6,273 bases of DNA, from the NCBI GenBank assembly GCA_013619035.1, contig JABXKX010000167.1:1-6273 (forward strand), in the 5' to 3' direction. Positions within the stretch are counted from its first letter, which is position 1. The number at the start of each line of letters is the position of its first letter. Shown here piece by piece: positions 1-6,203 of the stretch. Under the pieces are notes generated by a model. The model did not search any database. It saw nothing but the letters and a program-made list of their open reading frames with translations, and was not told where the DNA came from. A program made the position numbers and the translations under genes. The stretch comes from Peptostreptococcaceae bacterium. Its GTDB lineage: Bacteria > Bacillota_A > Clostridia > Peptostreptococcales > Acidaminobacteraceae.

Positions 1-25
1 GCTCGGAGATGTGTATAAGAGACAG
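1..25 (+). other. Nextera/Tn5 sequencing adapter remnant (artifact)
   Basis: Bases 7-25 are exactly the 19-base Tn5 mosaic end AGATGTGTATAAGAGACAG. The preceding GCTCGG matches the end of the Nextera read-2 transposase adapter. This is library-preparation sequence left at the end of a contig, not genomic DNA. Native sequence begins at about base 26, so only some nine native bases remain after the thiED stop and nothing can be said about what follows that gene. Confidence 0.96.
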
Positions 26-34
26 CTTTTATTC

Positions 35-1459
35 TTATCTATTTATATACATATGATTTAGTGGTCCACTTGATAGTCCAAGATTCATGTTATCTCTTAA
101 AGCACCTGTTATATATTCTTTACTCTTTCTTACACTCTCAGTTACATCGTAGCCCATTGCTAAGTGACTTGCGATGGCAGAAGACAGTGTACACCCTGTA
201 CCATGAGTGTTATCATTTTTGACTCTCTCACCTTCAAACCAAACGACATCTCCATTTGTATACAATAGGTCATTTGCATGACCTGCTAAATGGCCACCTT
301 TAATTAAAATATGACCTTTGTAGAACTTTGATATTTTCTTTGCAGCTTTTATCATTTCTTCACTGTTTGAAATTGAAAACCCACAAAGAAGTTCTGCTTC
401 AGATAAATTTGGTGTAATTATAGTAGCATGTGGTAATAACTCTTCACAAAGAACTTTAATAGCGTCTGACTGAAGAAGTTTTGATCCACTAGTTGAAACC
501 ATTACGGGGTCTATTACAACATAATTTGGCTTATAAAATTCTAATTTACCCGCAATAGACTTAATAATATCCACAGAAGAAACCATACCAATCTTAACTG
601 CATTTGGCACTATGTCTGTAAACACACAATCTATTTGACTCTCAATAAATTTTACACTACAGTTTTCAATACCATAAACACCTGTTGTATTTTGTGCTGT
701 AAGAGCTGTTATTACGCTCATACCATAACACTTATGTGCAGCAAACGTCTTAAGGTCCGCTTGAATACCGGCGCCACCACTACAATCAGAACCTGCAATA
801 GTCAGTACTTTAGGTACTGAACTTTGAGGTAGTTGTTTACAAAGTCTAAGAAGATCTACCGTAGCACTTCCTACATCCTCTTTTGCGAGTATTGCTGATA
901 TAACTGCGACTCCATCAATTCCTGTTCCTTGTAGTTTTAAGATGTTATCTCTTGATATTCCACCTATTGCAACAACAGGAATACTTACACTGCTACATAT
1001 ATCTTTAAGAGTACTTATCGGTACAGCATTTGCGTCTTTTTTAGTGCCCGTTGGAAACACTGCTCCAACTCCAAGATAATCAGCGCCATCCAGTTCTGCT
1101 ATTTTTGCTTGTTCAACCGTTCCAACAGAAACTCCAATAAGTTTTCCATTTCCAATTAGATTTCTAACTTCTCTAGCATTCATGTCACCTTGACCAATAT
1201 GAATGCCATCGGCATCGCTATTAACCGCTACACTTACATTGTCATTTATAACAAAAGGAACATCATACTTATTAGCTAGCGCTTTCATTTCGATCGCTCT
1301 TTTAAGGAAAAGTTTCTCATCCAAGTCTTTTTCTCTTATTTGAAGAAAAGTAGTTCCATTTTTTAAGCTCTCTTCTATTTTTTCTAAAAACTCTTCATCG
1401 GTATGCCAAGTTCTATCTGATACTAAATAAAGTGATAGTGCCTCTTTACATGATTTCAA
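35..1459 (-). CDS. thiED: Bifunctional thiamine-phosphate synthase / hydroxymethylpyrimidine(-phosphate) kinase (ThiE-ThiD fusion)
   Basis: A cytosolic two-domain enzyme of thiamine biosynthesis. ThiD phosphorylates HMP to HMP-P and HMP-PP; ThiE condenses HMP-PP with thiazole phosphate to give thiamine phosphate. Counting from the upstream GTG at 1468, the ThiE half (about 10-207) shows QIREKD (43-48), IND (74-76), DGIHIGQGD (87-95), GVSVGT (112-117), GTKKDA (141-146) and VAIGGIS (166-172). After a short linker the ThiD half (about 219-470) shows TIAGSDCSGGAGIQADLKT (223-241), DPVM (320-323), TPN (352-354), IKGGH (389-393) and the anion-hole/catalytic HGTGC (422-426). Both halves look full length and intact. 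Start choice: the GTG at 1468 lies directly on the AGGAAGG site, whereas TTG at 1459 has 8-base spacing, so TTG is preferred. The gene overlaps the thiM end by 14 bases, suggesting translational coupling. It is the last visible gene of the operon. Domain assignment is secure; the start is less so. Confidence 0.96.
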   Translation of the reverse strand: MKSCKEALSLYLVSDRTWHTDEEFLEKIEESLKNGTTFLQIREKDLDEKLFLKRAIEMKALANKYDVPFVINDNVSVAVNSDADGIHIGQGDMNAREVRNLIGNGKLIGVSVGTVEQAKIAELDGADYLGVGAVFPTGTKKDANAVPISTLKDICSSVSIPVVAIGGISRDNILKLQGTGIDGVAVISAILAKEDVGSATVDLLRLCKQLPQSSVPKVLTIAGSDCSGGAGIQADLKTFAAHKCYGMSVITALTAQNTTGVYGIENCSVKFIESQIDCVFTDIVPNAVKIGMVSSVDIIKSIAGKLEFYKPNYVVIDPVMVSTSGSKLLQSDAIKVLCEELLPHATIITPNLSEAELLCGFSISNSEEMIKAAKKISKFYKGHILIKGGHLAGHANDLLYTNGDVVWFEGERVKNDNTHGTGCTLSSAIASHLAMGYDVTESVRKSKEYITGALRDNMNLGLSSGPLNHMYINR

Positions 1460-2270
1460 ATTTTGCACCTTCCTTTAACATATCCAAACTCATAAGGCTA
1501 ACAGAATCTATTAAATGTCTTCTAAAACTCGCTGTACCCTCTTCATTCTTAACCACTTTTGCATATGCCTTTTCTCCTGATAATCCCATGAGTACAAGAC
1601 TAGCCACACATGCTTCAAATATGTTTTCTTGATTAGCGCCACAGTACGTTCCTAAAATACTTCCCGTCATACACCCAGTTCCAGTAATTCTAGACATCAT
1701 GGGATGTCCATTTTTAACGATAGCAACTTTTTCTTTATTAGCAATCACATCAATAGGACCTGTTATGACAATATGACTCTCAAATCTATTTGCCACAGCC
1801 TTTGCGAACTTTATTGTTCCCTCTAGACCTTCTTCATCTATTTGATCTTCTTCAGTAACATCAACTCCACCTAGGTTTTTACAATCCATATATAAAGCTT
1901 TTATCTCTGACATGTTTCCTTTGATAACATCAAGTTTAACATTTTCAATGAGTGCTTTTACTGTGTTGTTTCGAAGTGCTGAAGCTCCCATTCCTACCGG
2001 ATCAAGAATAACAGGTATCCCTTTTTCATTTGCAACTTTTCCAGCTAATATCATAGATTCGATGGTTCTCTTATTCAGTGTTCCAACATTTATATAAAGT
2101 GCACTACTTATTGATACAATGTCCACAACTTCTTCGATATCATCAGCCATAAGTGGTGAACCACCTGCTGCAAGAACAATATTTGCACAGTCATTTACAG
2201 TCACGTAATTTGTGATGTTATGTACTAGTGGTGGATTGTTAATAACTCCATTGAATATCATTTCTAACAT
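1446..2270 (-). CDS. thiM: Hydroxyethylthiazole kinase ThiM
   Basis: Phosphorylates 4-methyl-5-(2-hydroxyethyl)thiazole with ATP, supplying the thiazole phosphate that ThiE uses. It is a salvage enzyme of the ribokinase-like fold. The 274-residue product has the usual family length. Visible signatures are PLVHNITNYVTVNDCAN (14-30, substrate side), AGGSPLMADD (35-44), INVGTL (60-65), PVILDPVGMGAS (86-97), VIKGNMSEI (115-123) and GTGCMTGS (197-204) with the catalytic cysteine at 200. A longer in-frame ATG exists at 2306 and would overlap tenA, but ATG at 2270 sits 7 bases after a perfect AGGAGG and gives the standard N-terminus. It starts 11 bases after the tenA stop and overlaps thiED at its end, so it is clearly co-transcribed. 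Confidence 0.97.
   Translation of the reverse strand: MLEMIFNGVINNPPLVHNITNYVTVNDCANIVLAAGGSPLMADDIEEVVDIVSISSALYINVGTLNKRTIESMILAGKVANEKGIPVILDPVGMGASALRNNTVKALIENVKLDVIKGNMSEIKALYMDCKNLGGVDVTEEDQIDEEGLEGTIKFAKAVANRFESHIVITGPIDVIANKEKVAIVKNGHPMMSRITGTGCMTGSILGTYCGANQENIFEACVASLVLMGLSGEKAYAKVVKNEEGTASFRRHLIDSVSLMSLDMLKEGAKFEIM
1468..1474 (-). promoter_or_regulatory. Ribosome binding site deciding the thiED start
   Basis: Read on the minus strand this is AGGAAGG, inside the 3' end of thiM. It abuts the possible GTG start at 1468 with no spacer but is 8 bases from TTG at 1459, so it supports the TTG as the true thiED start. Confidence 0.65.
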
Positions 2271-2277
2271 AATAATT

Positions 2278-2283
2278 CCTCCT
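2278..2283 (-). promoter_or_regulatory. Ribosome binding site of thiM
   Basis: A perfect AGGAGG on the minus strand, overlapping the tenA stop codon and 7 bases before ATG at 2270. It settles the choice of this ATG over the in-frame one at 2306. Confidence 0.85.
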
Positions 2284-2944
2284 ATATTTCGTAACTCATA
2301 TCCCAAAATTTCATTTCGTGTTCACAAGCTGTAAGGAAAATATTTATAAGTTTCTCTTCTTCTTCTTTGCTGATGTCCTTACAGTGGTTATCAACTAAAT
2401 TGCATGACTCTACACTAAACTTCTCAAACTCCGGTCCACCATAAGCATTGATCCACGGATCGTAGTAATTGTGAGTATCATCTTCTTCTCTTTCTTTTTT
2501 AAGCATCTTTCCAATGTATTCATAAGTAAGTGTACAAGGAAGAGCTGATATAAAAATTGTCTTCATATCATTATCATCTTTAAAGCTAAGCATGTAGTCT
2601 AAGTAGTCCCTATTAGCTTTTTCAATTGCCATTTTATCGATTTGATAGACATCTAAATCATAATCCTTTAAATATTGAATATGCATGTTAGTCTCCTCAG
2701 ACATAACAACTCCTATGCAGCTATGAAGAAACTGTAGTTCTAACACATTTTGACTGAGTAGAAATGCATGGGCGTAAACCTTTGAATAATCTTTTAAATA
2801 AATGGTATCCTGTATCAGGTATTTTCTATATCTATCCTTTGATAAGCTACCATCCGCAATCCCCCTTATAAATGGGTGCTTCATAAAGCTATCATAGTAA
2901 TCCTTAACACGAACATCTTCTACTATTCTTTTTGAAAAACTCAT
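2282..2944 (-). CDS. tenA: Aminopyrimidine aminohydrolase / thiaminase II TenA
   Basis: TenA hydrolyses amino-HMP from degraded thiamine (and, as thiaminase II, thiamine itself) to give HMP for ThiD. It is a soluble all-helical protein. The 220-residue length is typical. Active-site positions of the cysteine-containing TenA-C subgroup can be matched: Asp46, Tyr49 and Tyr53 in QDTIYLKDY, catalytic Cys137 in ALPCTLTYEYIG, the YYDPWINAYGG block (160-170), and Glu210 in the C-terminal EMKFWDMSY. The residue roles are carried over from knowledge of Bacillus subtilis TenA. Start is ATG at 2944, preceded by GTGAGGT at good spacing. It lies 16 bases after thiT and its TAG stop overlaps the thiM ribosome site. 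It fits a salvage operon with no HMP-synthesis gene (thiC) nearby. Confidence 0.96.
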   Translation of the reverse strand: MSFSKRIVEDVRVKDYYDSFMKHPFIRGIADGSLSKDRYRKYLIQDTIYLKDYSKVYAHAFLLSQNVLELQFLHSCIGVVMSEETNMHIQYLKDYDLDVYQIDKMAIEKANRDYLDYMLSFKDDNDMKTIFISALPCTLTYEYIGKMLKKEREEDDTHNYYDPWINAYGGPEFEKFSVESCNLVDNHCKDISKEEEEKLINIFLTACEHEMKFWDMSYEI

Positions 2945-2960
2945 ATCTTACCTCACATAT

Positions 2961-3566
2961 TTATGCAGCACGGTCAACCCTAACTGCTTTCTTAATAGTT
3001 TCAATTGGTAGCATTAATAATACCATGCAACTAAGTGCCACTTCCACGCCATAACCAGTACCATTATATGCAATTGAATACCACCAAGTATTCATGCCTT
3101 CAGGTGCATACTGACCAAAGAATATTACTCCCGATAGGATACTAAAGAACAGTGATAAACCTGATGCTAAAAGCGCTCCTGTAAACAGTTTTTTCTTCGA
3201 GTGAATACCAAATGTTGGCGTTAGAGATAATGCCATCATAGCCCCAAAATAGTCTAGTGGTATCTGCATTAAAAAGTAAGGTGGTGAAATAATTAATTTT
3301 AAAAATGCCACTACAATACCACAAAACATCGCTTCAGATTTTCCAACTATTACTGATAAAATCATAATAGGAAGAACTGATAAAAGGCTACATCCTCCAC
3401 CCTGTGGAAATGGAACTAATTTTATCATGTAAAGAATAATTGTCAGCGCTGAAAACATCCCTATTCTGGAAAGCCTATTTATACCAAATTTTTCTCCTTT
3501 TAAACTAAAAACAGAATAGGCACCTAAAAGCACCACTAAAACATACGCTAAAATCTTTGCTGTCAT
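2961..3566 (-). CDS. thiT: ThiT (YuaJ)-family ECF transporter S-component, thiamine or thiamine-precursor uptake
   Basis: A very hydrophobic 201-residue membrane protein, first gene after the TPP riboswitch. It should be the substrate-binding subunit that docks onto shared EcfA/EcfA'/EcfT energising proteins encoded elsewhere. Family signatures are PFPQGGGCSLLSVLPI (52-67), QIPLDYFGA (101-109), SGVIFFGQYAPEGM (145-158) and YSIAYNGT (163-170). Predicted membrane segments lie near 4-21, 34-52, 60-76, 78-94, 104-118, 127-150 and 165-187. The first is an addition to the six-helix core known for Lactococcus ThiT. From memory of that family, the histidine four residues before the glycine of the SG(V/I)xF motif is serine here (Ser142) and the following tryptophan is phenylalanine (Phe150). 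These changes could alter ligand choice, so thiamine, HMP or another precursor remain possible. ATG at 3566 follows AAGGAGA by about 8 bases. Confidence 0.85.
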   Translation of the reverse strand: MTAKILAYVLVVLLGAYSVFSLKGEKFGINRLSRIGMFSALTIILYMIKLVPFPQGGGCSLLSVLPIMILSVIVGKSEAMFCGIVVAFLKLIISPPYFLMQIPLDYFGAMMALSLTPTFGIHSKKKLFTGALLASGLSLFFSILSGVIFFGQYAPEGMNTWWYSIAYNGTGYGVEVALSCMVLLMLPIETIKKAVRVDRAA

Positions 3567-3589
3567 TAATACATCTCCTTATAAGTGTA

Positions 3590-3610
3590 TGTATCTACAA
3601 AGTAGACACA
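3590..3610 (-). other. Leader hairpin upstream of the thiT ribosome site
   Basis: On the minus strand TGTGTCTAC and GTAGATACA form a 9-bp stem (one G-U pair) closing a TTT loop. It lies between the riboswitch terminator and the AAGGAGA site of thiT. No T-run follows, so it is not an intrinsic terminator. It could stabilise the mRNA 5' end or affect translation; its role is unknown. Confidence 0.55.
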
Positions 3611-3634
3611 TCAAAAGCTCACCAGTATCTGGAC

Positions 3635-3666
3635 AATAAAAAGCACGTTCCCCAAAAGGAACGCGC
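3635..3666 (-). terminator. Intrinsic terminator of the TPP riboswitch expression platform
   Basis: On the minus strand GCGCGTTCC (3666-3658) pairs with GGAACGTGC (3651-3643), a 9-bp GC-rich stem with one G-U and a 6-base loop, followed directly by TTTTTATT. It lies about 70 bases downstream of the riboswitch and before thiT, as expected for an attenuator that stops transcription when TPP is bound. Confidence 0.88.
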
Positions 3667-3736
3667 GTGTTTGAATACTACATAGTAATAAAAATAAATC
3701 TAGTTCTTTAAATTCAACTAATCTATTCTTTATGGT

Positions 3737-3822
3737 ATATTCCTACGCTGGCATTATCCAGATCAGGTCAAATGGTCAGAAAATTCATTTTCAATCTCAG
3801 CCGTTCACAACAGCGCCCATAT
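3737..3822 (-). promoter_or_regulatory. TPP riboswitch (thi-box, THI element) aptamer
   Basis: The minus strand carries the conserved thi-box blocks in order. A GGGCGC opening is followed by a P3 stem GCTGTT/AACGGC with a GTG loop, then CTGAGA, an AT-rich P3a hairpin (GAAAA/TTTTC), then ACCTGATCTGGATAATGCC (the P4/P5 pyrophosphate-sensing side) and AGCGTAGGA. P1 can close with ATAT at both ends (3819-3822 and 3737-3740) and is short. The aptamer heads the thiT-tenA-thiM-thiED operon and with the downstream terminator should repress it when thiamine pyrophosphate is plentiful. By family knowledge this is a cis-acting class; the fit is unambiguous. Confidence 0.97.
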
Positions 3823-3832
3823 TTACATCCGT

Positions 3833-3861
3833 ATTATAACTTATTTTAAATTATACTACAA
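3833..3861 (-). promoter_or_regulatory. Sigma-A-type promoter of the thi operon
   Basis: A perfect -10 TATAAT (3838-3833) lies 17 bases from a weak -35 TTGTAG (3861-3856). Transcription would begin near 3826, only a few bases before the riboswitch P1 strand, giving a leader of about 260 bases. The sequence upstream is very A/T-rich and may act as an UP element. A second TATAAT (about 3850-3855) has no convincing -35. Confidence 0.75.
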
Positions 3862-3878
3862 GCTTATTCTGTAAGCTT
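3860..3878. repeat. Inverted repeat AAGCTTA-N5-TAAGCTT upstream of the thi promoter
   Basis: Arms 3860-3866 and 3872-3878 are perfectly complementary around TTCTG. On the plus strand the hairpin is followed by ATTTTATTACTTTTT, so it could be a weak plus-strand terminator, though no plus-strand gene precedes it. It touches the -35 of the thi promoter and could instead be a protein-binding site. Function undetermined. Confidence 0.45.
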
Positions 3879-4097
3879 ATTTTATTACTTTTTATATTTT
3901 GATGACTCGTTGAAGAAGTCAGAATATACTCCTTATTTGTTAAACTCTCATTTTTCACTTTCAATTGTTAATACAAACGAAGCCTCTATCGCGTTCCGAA
4001 AAATATTTACTTCTATTAACGCTCCCAACACAGTATGTATACAGCAATTTCCATTATCACACAAAGAAATCTATCATGTATTAAAAGGTCGGTACAT
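3879..4097. other. Intergenic region with no recognised gene
   Basis: About 220 AT-rich bases between the yolD-like stop and the thi promoter region. Both strands contain frequent stops. The longest overlapping plus-strand frame starts at a TTG without a ribosome site and runs antisense into the yolD-like gene. I see no clear terminator for the polymerase operon, no tRNA and no repeat array. Confidence 0.6.
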
Positions 4098-4541
4098 TTA
4101 CTTATATGATTTAGGCGAGTTATTTACAATACTATATATCTCATCAATTGCAATATTAGTGCCATCTACCATCTGTACTTCTCCTATATATTTATCAAGC
4201 TTCTTAATCCTTCCAACCTTAACAATATATTTCCCACCAGCCTTTAACTCATCTGGTTGAAAGTACACAACCTCCACATCAAATCCATTCGGCAATTGTA
4301 CTTCAATCTCTCTTAGCTGATCATCAATGATTGCTTTTCCCATCTCATCTAATTCTTTTCTTTGGTCGGTATTTCTTGCGGCTTCCTTAACGGCAGTCTC
4401 ATGTCCAACCACGGCTGCAAATGGAGAAAATTGAGCCGCTCTATCTTCTAAAGCCATTTGAGGTCTTCTACTAGACACATGATGAGGTAAATGAATGATG
4501 TCTTCATAGGTCTTTAATTCATTATAAGTTTTCTTTTTCAT
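4098..4541 (-). CDS. YolD-like protein, partner of the Y-family polymerase
   Basis: A 147-residue protein with the typical YolD-like core: YEDIIHLPHHVSSRRPQM, then LEDRAAQFSPFAAVVGHE (about residues 13-51 of this start), a charged helix, and a beta-rich C-terminal half from about 85. YolD-like proteins are found next to UvrX/UmuC-type polymerases in Firmicutes. They have been proposed to replace UmuD as polymerase helper, but the biochemical role is not settled. An in-frame GTG at 4625 would add 28 residues and overlap the polymerase gene by 50 bases. ATG at 4541 preceded by AGGAGAGG gives the normal family N-terminus (MKKKTYNELKTYEDI) and is preferred. The gene begins 34 bases after the polymerase stop, so the two are almost surely co-transcribed. 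Soluble, with no membrane segment. Confidence 0.9.
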   Translation of the reverse strand: MKKKTYNELKTYEDIIHLPHHVSSRRPQMALEDRAAQFSPFAAVVGHETAVKEAARNTDQRKELDEMGKAIIDDQLREIEVQLPNGFDVEVVYFQPDELKAGGKYIVKVGRIKKLDKYIGEVQMVDGTNIAIDEIYSIVNNSPKSYK

Positions 4542-4543
4542 TG

Positions 4544-4551
4544 CCTCTCCT
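4544..4551 (-). promoter_or_regulatory. Ribosome binding site of the yolD-like gene
   Basis: AGGAGAGG on the minus strand, with AGGAG 5 bases before ATG at 4541. No comparable site precedes the upstream in-frame GTG at 4625, so this fixes the start. Confidence 0.75.
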
Positions 4552-4575
4552 ATCATATTTATACCAGATACAAGC

Positions 4576-6105
4576 TTATGCTTTATGACCGCCAATTTGT
4601 TTATTTCGCTCTTTGGTCGTGGCACCGTCTTGTAGATTCGTACCTTTCAAGATGGCATTTTTACCAAATTTCTTCTTAATATTTAACATCGTTCGTTGCA
4701 GATTTTTCTCTTTTTCAAGTGTTATGACTTCTTCTTCTTCAGTCACTTTTTTCATCTCATAATCAGTAAACAAATCCAACTGTTCATAGACAATCTGATT
4801 TTCAACTGCTTTTTCATCCATTATATGATTGGCGACAATGTTGACCCTTCGAACCAATAAATTCGGATTCACAATCTCGTCAAACAAACCCATAACCGCT
4901 TCCATTATCAGCTTAGTTGATGAAGTCATTCTCTTAAGATTCACGGTGCCGCGAGCATGTTTAGGGACTTGTCTGCCATAATAATCCGTTTTCACTTCGC
5001 CATCATAAACCTTACGAATCTCAGGATTGGTTAGATTAGAGATGTCATATCCTACAGTAAGTACCATCTGGTCTGTTACAAGACCTTTATCCACCAAATC
5101 AAGGACCAACAAATCTGTCATCTCTTGGATAATAATTCTCGCTTTGTCATTTGGATAAGGGAGATGTAAAACTTGACCGGCTCCTGTACTTTTGCTAACT
5201 GGTTTATATGCTTTAACATCTGAAAGTGTGCATGGTTCCCACCCCCAGGCATGATCAATTAAAAGCTGAGCATTAACCCCAAATAGTTTATACAGCAACT
5301 CTTCATTATGATATGCCTGCTCATTTCCAAGGGAACATCTTGCAATGTCTCCCATGGTATAGAGACCATGTTTTTCTAATTTCTTAGCATATCCTTTGCC
5401 CACACGCCAAAAATCAGTGATTGGCTGATGGTTCCACAAGAGTTCTCTATAACTCATTTCATCAATTTCAGCAATTCTAACACCATCATTATCAGCAGGA
5501 ATATGTTTTGCGACAATATCCATAGCAATTTTGCATAAATATAGATTGGTCCCTATACCTGCTGTCGCTGTAACTCCAACAGTATCAAGAACATCCTTTA
5601 TAATCATTTTAGCGAACTCTCGTGGACTCAGATTGGTAGATTTCAAATAGTTTGTCACATCCATAAAGACCTCATCAATAGAATAGACATGAATATCTTC
5701 TGGTGCAACATACTTCAAATAAACGTTATAAATACGAGTACTATACGCCATATAAATAGCCATTCTCGGCGGCGCAGCAATATAATCAATTGCTAAGTCT
5801 GGCGATTGTTCAAGTTCCTCGGCATGAAATGATACCCCCTTAAATTTCTTGTTTGGCGCATACCATACCCTTTTCGCATTCTCTTCTTTGACCTTTTGAA
5901 CCACTTCAAACAACCTAGCTCGACCAGGAATCCCAAAGACTTTTAATGAAGGTGATACAGCTAAACATATCGTCTTTTCCGTCCTACTTGCATCTGCTAC
6001 CACTAGATTCGTAGTCAATGGATCTAAACTTCGTTCTAGGCATTCAACTGAGGCATAAAAAGATTTAAGATCGATTGCCATATATATGCGATTATTTTCT
6101 TCCAT
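4576..6105 (-). CDS. Y-family translesion DNA polymerase (UmuC/UvrX/DinB type)
   Basis: An error-prone DNA polymerase that copies past damaged bases; 509 residues from this start. The palm carries the metal-binding Asp12 in AIDLKSFYASVEC and the catalytic pair Asp144-Glu145 in YSIDEVFMD. Tyr17 aligns with the sugar steric gate. TATAGIGTNLYLCKIAMDI (about 180-198) is the usual palm block, and a helix-hairpin-helix thumb region covers about 228-255 (FWRVGKGYAKKLEKHGL). The little-finger domain spans about 300-430. QLDLF (442-446) is a canonical beta-clamp binding motif. A charged tail ends in GATTKERNKQIGGHKA, which I recall as common in UvrX-like members. No catalytic residue is missing. An in-frame GTG at 6114 exists, but ATG at 6105 has AAGAGGTGA at proper spacing and is preferred. 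With the YolD-like gene it forms a damage-tolerance pair that can be chromosomal, prophage or plasmid-borne; nothing here decides which. Confidence 0.94.
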   Translation of the reverse strand: MEENNRIYMAIDLKSFYASVECLERSLDPLTTNLVVADASRTEKTICLAVSPSLKVFGIPGRARLFEVVQKVKEENAKRVWYAPNKKFKGVSFHAEELEQSPDLAIDYIAAPPRMAIYMAYSTRIYNVYLKYVAPEDIHVYSIDEVFMDVTNYLKSTNLSPREFAKMIIKDVLDTVGVTATAGIGTNLYLCKIAMDIVAKHIPADNDGVRIAEIDEMSYRELLWNHQPITDFWRVGKGYAKKLEKHGLYTMGDIARCSLGNEQAYHNEELLYKLFGVNAQLLIDHAWGWEPCTLSDVKAYKPVSKSTGAGQVLHLPYPNDKARIIIQEMTDLLVLDLVDKGLVTDQMVLTVGYDISNLTNPEIRKVYDGEVKTDYYGRQVPKHARGTVNLKRMTSSTKLIMEAVMGLFDEIVNPNLLVRRVNIVANHIMDEKAVENQIVYEQLDLFTDYEMKKVTEEEEVITLEKEKNLQRTMLNIKKKFGKNAILKGTNLQDGATTKERNKQIGGHKA

Positions 6106-6110
6106 CTGAC

Positions 6111-6119
6111 TCACCTCTT
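6111..6119 (-). promoter_or_regulatory. Ribosome binding site of the polymerase gene
   Basis: AAGAGGTGA on the minus strand, one base short of the full AAGGAGGTGA, ending 5 bases before ATG at 6105. It overlaps the alternative GTG at 6114, ruling that codon out as the likely start. Confidence 0.75.
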
Positions 6120-6174
6120 AGTTTATTATCTATTTCTAAGTTCATAATAATTTTCCATTTTGAATTTCATTTTT

Positions 6175-6203
6175 ATCATACGATATTTCGAAGATACATA
6201 CAA
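6175..6203 (-). promoter_or_regulatory. Promoter of the polymerase / yolD-like operon
   Basis: On the minus strand -35 TTGTAT (6203-6198) and -10 TATGAT (6180-6175) are separated by 17 bases. Transcription would start near 6168, giving a leader of about 60 bases. It is the best pair in the region, but the -35 matches consensus only in TTG, so activity level is uncertain. Confidence 0.6.

Noticed and set aside
7..25. Tn5/IS50 transposon end
   Set aside because: It is the engineered mosaic end used in Nextera libraries, at the very end of the contig and with adapter sequence before it, so it is an artifact rather than a mobile element.
635..820. Plus-strand open frame of 61 codons, and similar ones at 1432-1632 and 1912-2097
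   Set aside because: All are antisense to strongly recognised thi genes, lack ribosome sites and have unconvincing composition; they are frame shadows.
3142..3324. Minus-strand open frame of 60 codons inside thiT
   Set aside because: Out-of-frame shadow of the thiT coding sequence without its own ribosome site.
2961..3566. ThiW (thiazole S-component) as the identity of the first operon gene
   Set aside because: The SGVIFFGQYAPEGM and YNGT motifs are those of the ThiT/YuaJ family rather than ThiW, though substrate remains open.
4021..4060. Short minus-strand peptide frame starting ATGGAAATTGCT (12 codons)
   Set aside because: No ribosome site, no recognisable sequence, and very short; chance is sufficient.
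3910..4260. Plus-strand open frame of 116 codons
   Set aside because: Starts at TTG with no ribosome site, is antisense to the end of the well-supported YolD-like gene, and the translation resembles no family I know.
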